Shown: piece by piece, positions 7,206 to 13,764 of the stretch
How the letters are laid out: each line of letters begins with the position of its first letter
Position numbering within the stretch: position 1 is the stretch's first letter
Position numbers and translations under genes: made by a program
Source of the DNA: an uncultured Eubacteriales bacterium
GTDB lineage: Bacteria; Bacillota; Clostridia; Oscillospirales; Oscillospiraceae
Direction of reading: 5' to 3'
Assembly (NCBI GenBank): GCA_900551355.1
Contig: URVR01000008.1
Span: 1 to 20,024, forward strand
Length of the DNA: 20,024 nucleotides
The notes under the pieces: model-generated
What the model was told of the DNA's origin: nothing
Seen by the model: the letters and a program-made list of their open reading frames with translations, nothing else
Databases searched by the model: none

Positions 7206-8498
7206 TTACAGGAATTTGTCCAGCTCCCGCTCCACCTCCGGCATCTTCTTCACGGCGGGACGCTGGATGCGCAGGCCGTCCTTGATGACCATGTGCAGGC
7301 TGCGCAGCGCCGTCAGATCGGCCAGCGGGTCCCTGTCGCACACGATGAGATCGGCGGCCTTTCCCGGCTCCACGGAGCCGGTGATATCGCTGATGCCCGC
7401 CAGCTCCGCGTTGAGCAGCGTGGCGCTGTACAGCGCGAAGGCCGGTGTCACGCCGCAGTATTTCACAAAATAGCACAGCTCCCGCCACATGTCGTAGTGG
7501 GTGATATAGGGGCAGCCGGTGTCGGTGCCCAGCCCCACGGGGATGCCGTTTTCCAGGCACGCCTTGGCCAGCGCCACGATACCCTCGAACACCACCCGGC
7601 CATTCTCCTGCTGCTCATAGGTGGCGTGGGAGATGCTGCGGTCGAACAGGGCGTAGGGCACGGCGGGAGAGATGGTGGAGATCTGGAATGCCCCCCGCTC
7701 CCGGAACAGCCGCAGGATGTCCGCGTCCGGCATGGCGCCGTGCTCGATGGAGTCCACGCCGTTTTCCAGCGCCACACGGACGCCCTCCGGGCTCTCTACA
7801 TGGGCGGCCACCTTCATGCCCAGCGCGTGGGCGCGGTCGCAGGCGGCCTTCACCAGCGGCGGCTGCATCCGCAGCACCCCCGGCTCCCCCACCACCTCGG
7901 CGTCCATGACGCCGCCGGTGATCATCAGCTTGATGAGATCGGGCTGCTCCGCCGCGATCTTCTCCACATAGGCGGCGGCCTCCTCCGGCGTCCGGGCCTC
8001 GTAGGCCAGGGAGCCGGCCATGTGCCCGCCCGGCACGGATACCGCCATGTTGGACGCCGCCACACGGGGGCTCAGGATCTCGCCGGCGGCTGCCCGGTCA
8101 CGGATGATGGTGTCAAAATCCGCCACGCCGCCCACCGTCCGGATGGTGGTGACGCCGCTGAGCAGCTCCGTTCTGGCGTAGCTCTCGCACAGGCGGACGC
8201 CCACCCGGCGCATCAGGCCGTTGGAGGTGATGAGCTTCACCAGCTTCTTCGGGTCAGCGGGCTTCTTTTTCGGCTTGCCGGAGGCCGGCAGGTGGACATG
8301 CATATTGATCAGCCCCGGCAGCACATACCGCCCCGCCAGATCCACCGGCTCGTACCCGGCAGGCACCGGCCCGTCGGTGACGGCGGCGATGCGGCTGCCC
8401 TCCACGCAGACGGTCTTTCCCGTCTGGGGCGTCATGTCCCGGGTACCGTCCAGCACCACACCGTTCATCAGCGCATAGCGCGTCTCGTTTTTATACAC
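7206..8498 (-). CDS. Metal-dependent amidohydrolase, imidazolonepropionase/prolidase-like (COG1228 type)
   Basis: The 430-residue amidohydrolase has a beta-sandwich N terminus and a TIM barrel with a complete binuclear metal site: H67 and H69 in LPGLINMHVHL, the likely carboxylated K190 in LIKLMITGG, H233 in AAHVES, H253 in DSIEHGAM and D326 in GLGTDTG. The closing ITGSVEPGKAADLIVCDRDPL is typical of the family. Members cleave Xaa-Pro or other dipeptides, or act on cyclic amides, so the substrate is open. There is no signal peptide. The start is GTG (8498-8496) with GAGGTG 5 bases upstream. The alternative is an in-frame ATG at residue 11. It lies 20 bases after the EamA transporter and is probably co-transcribed with it, which suggests the transporter moves its substrate or product. 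It ends by converging on the terminator at 7072-7116. Confidence 0.88.
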   Translation of the reverse strand: MYKNETRYALMNGVVLDGTRDMTPQTGKTVCVEGSRIAAVTDGPVPAGYEPVDLAGRYVLPGLINMHVHLPASGKPKKKPADPKKLVKLITSNGLMRRVGVRLCESYARTELLSGVTTIRTVGGVADFDTIIRDRAAAGEILSPRVAASNMAVSVPGGHMAGSLAYEARTPEEAAAYVEKIAAEQPDLIKLMITGGVMDAEVVGEPGVLRMQPPLVKAACDRAHALGMKVAAHVESPEGVRVALENGVDSIEHGAMPDADILRLFRERGAFQISTISPAVPYALFDRSISHATYEQQENGRVVFEGIVALAKACLENGIPVGLGTDTGCPYITHYDMWRELCYFVKYCGVTPAFALYSATLLNAELAGISDITGSVEPGKAADLIVCDRDPLADLTALRSLHMVIKDGLRIQRPAVKKMPEVERELDKFL

Positions 8499-8518
8499 GG
8501 GAACACCTCATGAGAATG

Positions 8519-9451
8519 TTATGCTTCTTTTTTGCCGGATACGTTGGCCGCGAACACGCAGACCAGGATCACCGCCACGCCCAGCATCTGCCAGATGCTG
8601 AACGCCTCCTTCAGCAGCACCACGCCCGCCAGCACGGACACCACCGTGGTGACGTTGGAGAAAAGCGACGTCTCCGACACGGACAAGTGGCTGTTGGCGA
8701 AGTTCAGCAGGCCGTAGGCCAGCACCGAGGACAAAAGCCCCAGATACAGCACCGCCACCCAGAAGCCGCCGTCGTGCATGGGCCCGGTGATGAGGGGGCT
8801 GTGCAGCCCGCCGGCATAGATCAGTCCCACCGGGATGAACACTACCATGCCCACGGTGAACATGACATAGGTCATCTCAAAGGGCGTGAAGCGCTTGGCC
8901 GCGTCGTGGCTGATGCCGTAATACAGGGTGTCGCTGAGCATGGTCAGCAGCAGGAACAGCATGCCCAGCGCGGAGACCATCACCGCCCCGCCCGCGGAGA
9001 TCAGCGCCACGCCGCCGATGGCGCCCACGGCGCACAGCACCTGCTTCAGCGTCACCTTTTCGTGGAGCACCAGCACGTCCATGAGGATGCAGCACACCGG
9101 CACGGCGGAGATGATGGTGCCCGCTACCGCCGAGGAGGTGTACAGGATGCCGTAGTTTTCAAAAATGAAGTAGGCCACCGGCTGCACGATGCCCAGCAGC
9201 AGCAGCTTGTACACCGGCTTGCCCCGCAGGGAGAAGGCGAACAGCGGGCGGCCCCGCAGCTTTCCCACCAGCGCGTTGACCAGCACCACCAGCGTCATGG
9301 CCGCCACTGCCACCGTGAACCGGAAGGCCAGCAGCACCGTGGGCGCGGCCACCTCCAGCGCCAGCTTGGAGAACATGAAGCTCATGCCGAAGATCACGTC
9401 GGCGGTGATGGCCGCCAGCAGCGACAGGGTGTGGGTCTTTTTCTGTGTCAT
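8519..9451 (-). CDS. EamA/DMT-family transporter
   Basis: Integral membrane transporter of 310 residues with about ten hydrophobic segments and two homologous EamA halves (first about 15-145, second about 155-300). Typical features are the early VIFGMSFMFSKLAL, the loop ENYGILYTSSAVAGTI ending the first half, and SVLAYGLLNFANSHLSVSETSLFSNV in the second. The family exports amino acids, nucleosides or other metabolites, or takes up drugs; specificity cannot be read. The frame begins at 9466, but GAGG (9464-9461) sits 9 bases before the ATG at 9451, whereas the upstream ATG has no ribosome site. It is the first gene of a two-gene unit with the downstream amidohydrolase, with a promoter at 9482-9510. 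EamA genes often lie beside LysR regulators, and one is encoded nearby at 9888. Confidence 0.92.
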   Translation of the reverse strand: MTQKKTHTLSLLAAITADVIFGMSFMFSKLALEVAAPTVLLAFRFTVAVAAMTLVVLVNALVGKLRGRPLFAFSLRGKPVYKLLLLGIVQPVAYFIFENYGILYTSSAVAGTIISAVPVCCILMDVLVLHEKVTLKQVLCAVGAIGGVALISAGGAVMVSALGMLFLLLTMLSDTLYYGISHDAAKRFTPFEMTYVMFTVGMVVFIPVGLIYAGGLHSPLITGPMHDGGFWVAVLYLGLLSSVLAYGLLNFANSHLSVSETSLFSNVTTVVSVLAGVVLLKEAFSIWQMLGVAVILVCVFAANVSGKKEA

Positions 9452-9481
9452 ATCCGGATACCTCATTTCTTGTTGGCGCTC

Positions 9482-9510
9482 ACTATAGCACAGCGGCGGC
9501 GAAAAAGCAA
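9482..9510 (-). promoter_or_regulatory. Promoter of the EamA-amidohydrolase unit
   Basis: On the minus strand TTGCTT (9510-9505), a 17-base spacer and TATAGT (9487-9482, 5 of 6) with a TGC extended -10. The EamA ATG is at 9451. The -35 is weak, which may mean activation. Confidence 0.6.
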
Positions 9511-9536
9511 GGCGCGCCGCTTTCCCGGAAAAACGA

Positions 9537-9561
9537 AAGCCCCGCGCATCGCGCGGGGCTT
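9537..9561 (-). terminator. Terminator of the micropeptide gene
   Basis: An 11-bp perfect GC-rich stem (9537-9547 with 9551-9561) and a 3-base loop are followed on the minus strand by TCGTTTTT. It separates the micropeptide transcript from the EamA promoter immediately after it. Confidence 0.85.
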
Positions 9562-9566
9562 CCGTG

Positions 9567-9595
9567 CCGGCGGCTTGGGGAGAGGGTGCCGCCGG
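9567..9595 (-). other. Second hairpin in the micropeptide 3' untranslated region
   Basis: CCGGCGGC (9595-9588 read on the minus strand) pairs with GCCGCCGG (9574-9567) around a 13-base loop. With the terminator stem it gives the micropeptide mRNA a structured 3' tail of about 95 bases that is longer than its coding region. Confidence 0.6.
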
Positions 9596-9647
9596 ATGTG
9601 GGAGGTAAAAATTTTAGAAGGAAGAAAAGTTGAATGGAAAAAACAGG

Positions 9648-9728
9648 TTACTTATTGGTGACCTTGCTGACGATGCCGACTACCACAAGAAGACCGGCCA
9701 GAGCAGCCAACAGAATGTTCAGACCCAT
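9648..9728 (-). CDS. 26-residue hydrophobic micropeptide
   Basis: A 26-codon gene, too short for normal ORF calling. The product begins MGLNILLAALAG and ends GIVSKVTNK: a single membrane-spanning helix (about residues 3-20) with a short basic C terminus. AGGAGG (9743-9738) sits 9 bases before the ATG. A promoter with TTTACA and an extended TACATT lies at 9771-9799, and a terminator at 9537-9561 closes the unit, so it is a complete monocistronic gene. It diverges from the LysR gene at 9888, with a dyad between the two promoters. I know no named family with this sequence. Size and charge resemble small membrane regulators or type I toxins such as Fst or TxpA, but no antisense RNA promoter is convincing here. 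It should sit in the cytoplasmic membrane. That it is real is well supported; its role is unknown. Confidence 0.75.
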   Translation of the reverse strand: MGLNILLAALAGLLVVVGIVSKVTNK

Positions 9729-9770
9729 GCTTCAGCGCCTCCTTTCCTGCAGTTCTCTTAACGTGTTTTT

Positions 9771-9799
9771 AATGTAGCACAACGCAAGCGATTTGTAAA
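9771..9799 (-). promoter_or_regulatory. Micropeptide promoter
   Basis: On the minus strand TTTACA (9799-9794, 5 of 6), a 17-base spacer and TACATT (9776-9771, 4 of 6) with an extended TGC. It faces away from the LysR promoter. Confidence 0.65.
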
Positions 9800-9809
9800 A
9801 CGCATCATA

Positions 9810-9826
9810 TTCATCAAAACCATGAA
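9810..9826. promoter_or_regulatory. Candidate LysR operator dyad
   Basis: TTCAT (9810-9814) and ATGAA (9822-9826) form a perfect 5-bp dyad around 7 bases, midway between the -35 boxes of the divergent micropeptide and LysR promoters. LysR-type regulators commonly bind interrupted dyads in such a position. The arms are short, so binding is inference. Confidence 0.4.
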
Positions 9827-9833
9827 AAATACT

Positions 9834-9862
9834 TTGCGCCATGCCGCCGCATATGCTATACT
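9834..9862 (+). promoter_or_regulatory. Promoter of the LysR gene
   Basis: TTGCGC (9834-9839), a 17-base spacer and TATACT (9857-9862, 5 of 6) with extended TGC. The LysR ATG is at 9888, with AGGAG at 9874-9878. Confidence 0.65.
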
Positions 9863-9887
9863 GGCACTATGAGAGGAGCGTGAGGCC

Positions 9888-10808
9888 ATGAGTGTGGCGA
9901 AATACCAGATCTTTCTGAAAACCGTGGCGTGCGGCAGCTTTACGGCGGCGGCCCGGGAGATGAACTTTACCCAGTCCGGCGTCAGCCACGCCATCGGCTC
10001 GCTGGAGGAGGAGCTGGGCGTGCCCCTGCTGATCCGCAGCCACGGCGGCGTCACCCCCACGGCGGACGGACGGGAGCTGATGCCCTACTTTGAGAAGATG
10101 TGCGCCATGCAGCACCAGCTGGAGCAGCGGGCCGCCGACCTGCGGGGGCTGGAGACGGGCCTGGTGAAGGTGGCCACCTTTACCAGCGTGTCGGAGAAGT
10201 GGCTGCCCAACATCCTCAAGACGTTTCAGGAGCACTATCCCCGCATCGAGTTCGAGCTGCTGCCCTCCAACTTCAACAACGAGATCAGCGACTGGGTGCT
10301 GAAGGGGCAGGCGGACTGCGGCTTCATCAGCCTGCCGGCCCCGGCGGAGAAATATCTGGACTGCTGGCTTTTGCAGCGGGATCAGTGGAAGGTCATCGTT
10401 CCCTGCGGACACCCGCTGGCCGGCGCGGATCCCTTCCCGCCGGAGGCGCTGGAGCAGTATCCCCTGATCCTGCTGGACGAGGGCGACGACTACGAGATCC
10501 AGGCGGTGTTCGACACGCTGGGCCTGAAGCCGAAGATCCAGTACACCGTCCAGCAGGACCAGACCATTCTGGCCATGGTGTCCAACGGGCTGGGCATCAG
10601 CGTCATGGAGGAGCTGATGCTCTACCGCTGCGCCTATCCGCTGGTGGCCTGTTCCCTGCCCCAGCCGTTTTACCGGAACATCGGCATCTGCGTCAAGGAC
10701 AAGAACGCCCTGTCCAACAGCACGCGGGCCTTTATCGACCACACCCGCCGGTGGGTGCTGGCCAACTTTCCCGACGGCTGGAATGCCCCGCCGCCCACCA
10801 CCCGCTGA
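9888..10808 (+). CDS. LysR-type transcriptional regulator
   Basis: Regulator of 306 residues. The N-terminal winged helix (1-60) reads YQIFLKTVACGSFTAAAREMN then TQSGVSHAIGSLEEELG and PLLIR, which is the LysR pattern. A linker helix follows (about 65-90), then the two-lobed effector domain (about 92-295) with VKVATFTSVSEKWLPNIL, the residues CGFISLPAP and GLGISVMEELM. The ligand is not readable. The ATG has AGGAG with a 9-base gap. It is transcribed away from the micropeptide gene with a shared control region of about 160 bases, the usual layout for a LysR protein and its target. Nearby possible targets are the micropeptide and, beyond it, the EamA-amidohydrolase unit. A terminator follows at 10821-10862. 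Confidence 0.93.
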   Translation: MSVAKYQIFLKTVACGSFTAAAREMNFTQSGVSHAIGSLEEELGVPLLIRSHGGVTPTADGRELMPYFEKMCAMQHQLEQRAADLRGLETGLVKVATFTSVSEKWLPNILKTFQEHYPRIEFELLPSNFNNEISDWVLKGQADCGFISLPAPAEKYLDCWLLQRDQWKVIVPCGHPLAGADPFPPEALEQYPLILLDEGDDYEIQAVFDTLGLKPKIQYTVQQDQTILAMVSNGLGISVMEELMLYRCAYPLVACSLPQPFYRNIGICVKDKNALSNSTRAFIDHTRRWVLANFPDGWNAPPPTTR

Positions 10809-10820
10809 CATACCGCAACG

Positions 10821-10862
10821 AAACGCCGCCCCGTGCCGTCATAGACAGCAGAGGCGGCGTTT
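10821..10862 (+). terminator. Terminator after the LysR gene
   Basis: AAACGCCGCC (10821-10830) pairs perfectly with GGCGGCGTTT (10853-10862) around a 22-base loop, starting 12 bases after the stop. The T tract is short (four), so efficiency may be modest. Confidence 0.65.
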
Positions 10863-10879
10863 TGCCGCAAAGGTTCCGC

Positions 10880-10908
10880 TGGCGTTTTCCCGCCCGGTGT
10901 GGTAGGAT
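10880..10908 (+). promoter_or_regulatory. Possible promoter of the sigma factor gene
   Basis: TAGGAT (10903-10908) with an extended TGG could be a -10. The -35 place (TGGCGT at 10880-10885) is poor for the housekeeping sigma, so the promoter may be self-regulated by the encoded sigma factor. Weak evidence. Confidence 0.25.
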
Positions 10909-10944
10909 GTAGGGACACACCATCCGCAAGGGAGGGAGCGCGTC

Positions 10945-11499
10945 TTGGAGGACGTACAGATCATCGACCTGTTTTTCCGCCGTGATCCGGCGGCGCTGGA
11001 GGCCGTGGAGGCCCGATACGGAAAAAAGTGCCTGGCGGCGGCGTGCCACATCCTGCCGGACCGGCGGGACGCGGAGGAGTGCGTCTCCGACGTGTGGCTG
11101 CGGCTGTGGAACGCCATTCCCCCGGAGCGGCCCCGCAGTCTGGCGGCCTATATCACCTGCATCGTCCGGCGCGTGGCGCTGGACCGCTGCGACTACAACA
11201 AAGCTGCCCAGCGCCGCAGCGACCTGACGGTGGCCTTTGAGGAGCTGGAGGGCTGTCTGCCGGCGGAGGACGCCGCCGCCGCGTCCCTCCGGCAGCAGGA
11301 GTTTGCACGGGTACTCAACGACTTCCTGCGGCAGCTGACACGGCAGAGCCGTACATATTTTATCCGCCGCTACTGGTACGGCGAGAGCATCCGCGAGATC
11401 GCGGAGGCATGCGGCGCCGGGGAGGAGAAGATCAAGTCCTCCCTGTTCCGCACCCGCCAACGGTTGCGGCAATGTCTGGAAAAGGAGGGGATGCTGTGA
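10945..11499 (+). CDS. ECF-type RNA polymerase sigma factor
   Basis: Sigma-70 family protein of 184 residues with region 2 (about 20-85, including DAEECVSDVWLRLWNAIP and AYITCIVRRVALDR) and region 4 (about 118-178, with a helix-turn-helix around YGESIREIAEACGAGEEKIKSSLFRTRQRL). There is no region 3 or N-terminal extension, which fits the ECF group. The start is TTG (10945-10947), preceded by AGGGAGGGAG with a suitable gap. No ATG or GTG start fits the complete region 2 as well. The stop overlaps the GTG start of the next gene (GTGA), the tight coupling expected for a sigma factor and its membrane partner. Cysteines at 34, 46, 72 and 82 are notable but not in a known metal motif. The target promoters are unknown. 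Confidence 0.9.
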   Translation: MEDVQIIDLFFRRDPAALEAVEARYGKKCLAAACHILPDRRDAEECVSDVWLRLWNAIPPERPRSLAAYITCIVRRVALDRCDYNKAAQRRSDLTVAFEELEGCLPAEDAAAASLRQQEFARVLNDFLRQLTRQSRTYFIRRYWYGESIREIAEACGAGEEKIKSSLFRTRQRLRQCLEKEGML

Positions 11500-12446
11500 A
11501 CGAGCCTATGCTGCGCATAATGATGGACGCCATCGACGACGAGCTGCTGGAGGAGGCCCAGCGTCCCCTGCCGGCACGGCGCCCCGCCCTGCGGTGGGGC
11601 ATGCTGGCGGCCTGCCTGTGCATCGCCGCCGCCCTGCTGTTGGCACAGCCATGGCGGGCGGGCCAGGCGGACAGCGCCATGGACGGCGCCGCAGACCCCG
11701 CACCCACCGCCGCGCCGGCGGCGGGCACCGATCTGCTCAGCGCCACGCTGGCGCTGCCGGCGGACGCGGTGCGCGTCTCGGACTACGATCTGCGCACGGA
11801 TGAGGGCGGCGGTGTGACCGCCGTGTCCTGCACCGTGGCGGTGGACGGCTGGGACTACGACTACGGCGCGGTCTATACCGCGGAGCCGCTGCCGGCACCC
11901 GACGGCGCCACGCCCTCCGTCAGCTGGGAGGTCAGCGGGCTGACGCTGCTGCTGTACGACGACGGCGCGGTGGGCTGGTACGACGCGGGCGCCGGTATCC
12001 AGTGGTACTGCGTGCCGTGGGACGGCGGCGAGCCGCTGGTCACCGCCTTCTCCCTGATGGACGCCCAGGCCTACACGGTGCCGTCCCCGCCGGAGGGCGC
12101 GGAGGTGCTGGGGTACGACCTCTTCGAGCTGGACGGCATGACCGTCACGGAGGTGTCGTTCCGGTCCGACGGGCTGACGTGGCATTACCGCATGGCACCT
12201 ACCGCCGACGTGACGGAGGAGATCCCGGATATCTCTCAGTTTACCGGCGGCAGCGAGACAGCGGAGGCCGCCGTCCGCTGGTGCAGCGCCCGGCTGTACT
12301 GGACGGAGGGCGGCGGAGGCGCCGCTGTCTGGAAGGATGTGGCGCCGGGGCTGACGTACAGCCTGACGGTGGACGGCGGCGCCTCGGCGGCGGGGCTGAC
12401 GGACATGGCCCGGCGGGTGTTCGTCCCCGCACAGGAGGAAAGCTGA
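11496..12446 (+). CDS. Single-pass membrane protein, probable anti-sigma factor of the ECF pair
   Basis: The frame is open from 11409, but the GTG at 11496 overlaps the sigma stop and has AGGAGG 7 bases upstream, giving 316 residues. A short cytoplasmic part (1-32: NEPMLRIMMDAIDDELLEEA then a Pro/Arg stretch) is followed by one membrane segment (about 33-51, WGMLAACLCIAAALLLA) and a large external region of about 260 residues. The external part contains an Ala/Pro linker and beta-rich segments with many Asp, Trp and Tyr (AVDGWDYDYG, WEVSGLTLLLYDDGAVGWYD, FRSDGLTWHYRM). This layout and the coupling to the sigma gene suggest an anti-sigma factor whose outside part senses a signal. No zinc HxxxCxxC anti-sigma motif is present, and I cannot match the external domain to a named family. 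Confidence 0.7.
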   Translation: MNEPMLRIMMDAIDDELLEEAQRPLPARRPALRWGMLAACLCIAAALLLAQPWRAGQADSAMDGAADPAPTAAPAAGTDLLSATLALPADAVRVSDYDLRTDEGGGVTAVSCTVAVDGWDYDYGAVYTAEPLPAPDGATPSVSWEVSGLTLLLYDDGAVGWYDAGAGIQWYCVPWDGGEPLVTAFSLMDAQAYTVPSPPEGAEVLGYDLFELDGMTVTEVSFRSDGLTWHYRMAPTADVTEEIPDISQFTGGSETAEAAVRWCSARLYWTEGGGGAAVWKDVAPGLTYSLTVDGGASAAGLTDMARRVFVPAQEES

Positions 12447-12449
12447 CAG

Positions 12450-12501
12450 AATACGCAAACAGGAGGGACCTGCTTTCGCAGGTCCCTCCTGTTTGCGTAT
12501 T
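12450..12501. terminator. Terminator between convergent sigma and ABC operons
   Basis: A perfect 24-bp stem (12450-12473 with 12478-12501) with a TTTC loop, followed on the plus strand by TTCTTATT. It lies 3 bases after the anti-sigma stop and 3 bases before the end of the minus-strand permease gene, so it serves both. Confidence 0.93.
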
Positions 12502-12504
12502 TTC

Positions 12505-13752
12505 TTATTCGCGGCGCAGGGCCTCAATGGGGTTGAGCTTGGAGGCCTTCACCGCCGGTACGAAGCCGAACACCACGCCGATGACCATGGAGAAGGCCAC
12601 GGCGATGATGCAGGCCGGGACGCTGATGGCCACCGGCGTGCTCATGATGTGGGACATCATCTCCGCAAGGCCGATGCCGCAGCCTACGCCCAGGATGCCG
12701 CCCATGCTGGTGAGCACCGCCGCCTCCGTCAGGAACTGCAGGCGGATACGGCTCTGCTGGGCGCCGATGGCGATCTTCAGGCCGATCTCGCGGGTACGCT
12801 CCGTCACGGACACCAGCATGATGTTCATGACGCCGATGCCGCCCACCACCAGAGAGATGGCGGCGATCCAGATCAGCTGCTTGTTGGAGCTTTCGGACAG
12901 GCTCTGCAGCTGGCTGGCCTGTTCCAGCAGGTCCTTGGACTGGTACTTGAACGTGTCGCCGGAGATAACATGACCGTTCAGATACTCCGCCACGTTGTTG
13001 CCGGCGGTGGTCATATCGTTGGTAGACGTGGCACGGACGGCCACGGACTGGGGCTCGTCATAGCGATAGACGATGGGCCAGCAGCTATCGGGGATAAACA
13101 CCGTGCCGGAGGTATTGCCCGTGTACATATAGTAGTCGTTGAGGTTGTTGATCACCGGCTCGGAGGTCACCCGCGGGGAGATCACGCCCACCACGGTGAA
13201 CGGCTCGCCGGAGATCTCCATGGTGCCGCCGATGGGGTTCTCGCCCTGGAACAGGCTCTGGGCCGTTCTGGCGTCGATGAGCGCCACCTTCCGGCAGGTG
13301 TCAAAGTCCGACTGGATAAAGGCGCGGCCGTAGTTGACGGCGTAGTCCGCCGCGGACAGGTAGTGGCTGTCGATGCCGTACAGGTTGCCGCTGAAGGAAT
13401 TGTTGCCCACATACACGCCGTCGGGCCACTGGCGCTGGTGGTACAGGGACACGTCCTGTACGCTGCCCAGCTGGCTCATCTCGTCGCGCATCTCCGATGT
13501 GACGCAGGCGACGCCCTCCGGCAGCGCCATATAGCCCAGCTCCACCTGGTTGCCGTCCTGGGTCAGCTGCACGCGCACCACGTTGTTGCCCGCGCCGATG
13601 AGGTTCTGCTTGATCTGCTCGTTGGTGCCCTGGATGGTGGATACGATGGTGATGATGGCGGCGATGCCGATGATGATGCCCAGCATGGTCAGAAACGACC
13701 GCAGCTTATGGCTCCATACGCCCTGAAAGGCAAGGTTGATATTTTCTAACAT
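12505..13752 (-). CDS. MacB/FtsX-type ABC transporter permease
   Basis: Permease of 415 residues with the MacB layout: one N-terminal membrane segment (about 18-40, in FLTMLGIIIGIAAIITI), a large external MacB_PCD domain (about 41-290), then three C-terminal membrane segments (about 293-314, 346-368, 376-398). The FtsX core motifs GGIGVMNIMLVSVTERTREIG and the final VKASKLNPIEALRRE are intact. It works with the ATPase and MFPs of the same operon to drive export or mechanotransmission across the membrane. The ATG has AGGAGG with a 7-base gap, which overlaps the stop of the preceding MFP gene. It is the last gene of the operon and ends against a strong terminator. In Gram-positive bacteria such systems (YknXYZ-like) export antimicrobial or toxic peptides; the substrate here is unknown. 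Confidence 0.95.
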   Translation of the reverse strand: MLENINLAFQGVWSHKLRSFLTMLGIIIGIAAIITIVSTIQGTNEQIKQNLIGAGNNVVRVQLTQDGNQVELGYMALPEGVACVTSEMRDEMSQLGSVQDVSLYHQRQWPDGVYVGNNSFSGNLYGIDSHYLSAADYAVNYGRAFIQSDFDTCRKVALIDARTAQSLFQGENPIGGTMEISGEPFTVVGVISPRVTSEPVINNLNDYYMYTGNTSGTVFIPDSCWPIVYRYDEPQSVAVRATSTNDMTTAGNNVAEYLNGHVISGDTFKYQSKDLLEQASQLQSLSESSNKQLIWIAAISLVVGGIGVMNIMLVSVTERTREIGLKIAIGAQQSRIRLQFLTEAAVLTSMGGILGVGCGIGLAEMMSHIMSTPVAISVPACIIAVAFSMVIGVVFGFVPAVKASKLNPIEALRRE

Positions 13753-13764
13753 CGCTTCGCCTCC

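Noticed and set aside
7134..8513. 459-codon plus-strand frame opposite the amidohydrolase
   Set aside because: Same high-GC shadow effect; no ribosome site, no recognisable domain, and a His/Gly/Arg-rich composition.
9630..9658. Possible plus-strand antisense RNA promoter over the micropeptide gene (TTGAAT, 17 bases, TATTGG)
   Set aside because: The -10 is poor (ends GG) and nothing else supports a type I antitoxin RNA.
9634..9777. 47-codon plus-strand ORF (ATG at 9634) antisense to the micropeptide
   Set aside because: It has a purine-rich sequence upstream but no good promoter, and its Arg/Thr/Pro/Leu composition follows from the opposite strand's codons.
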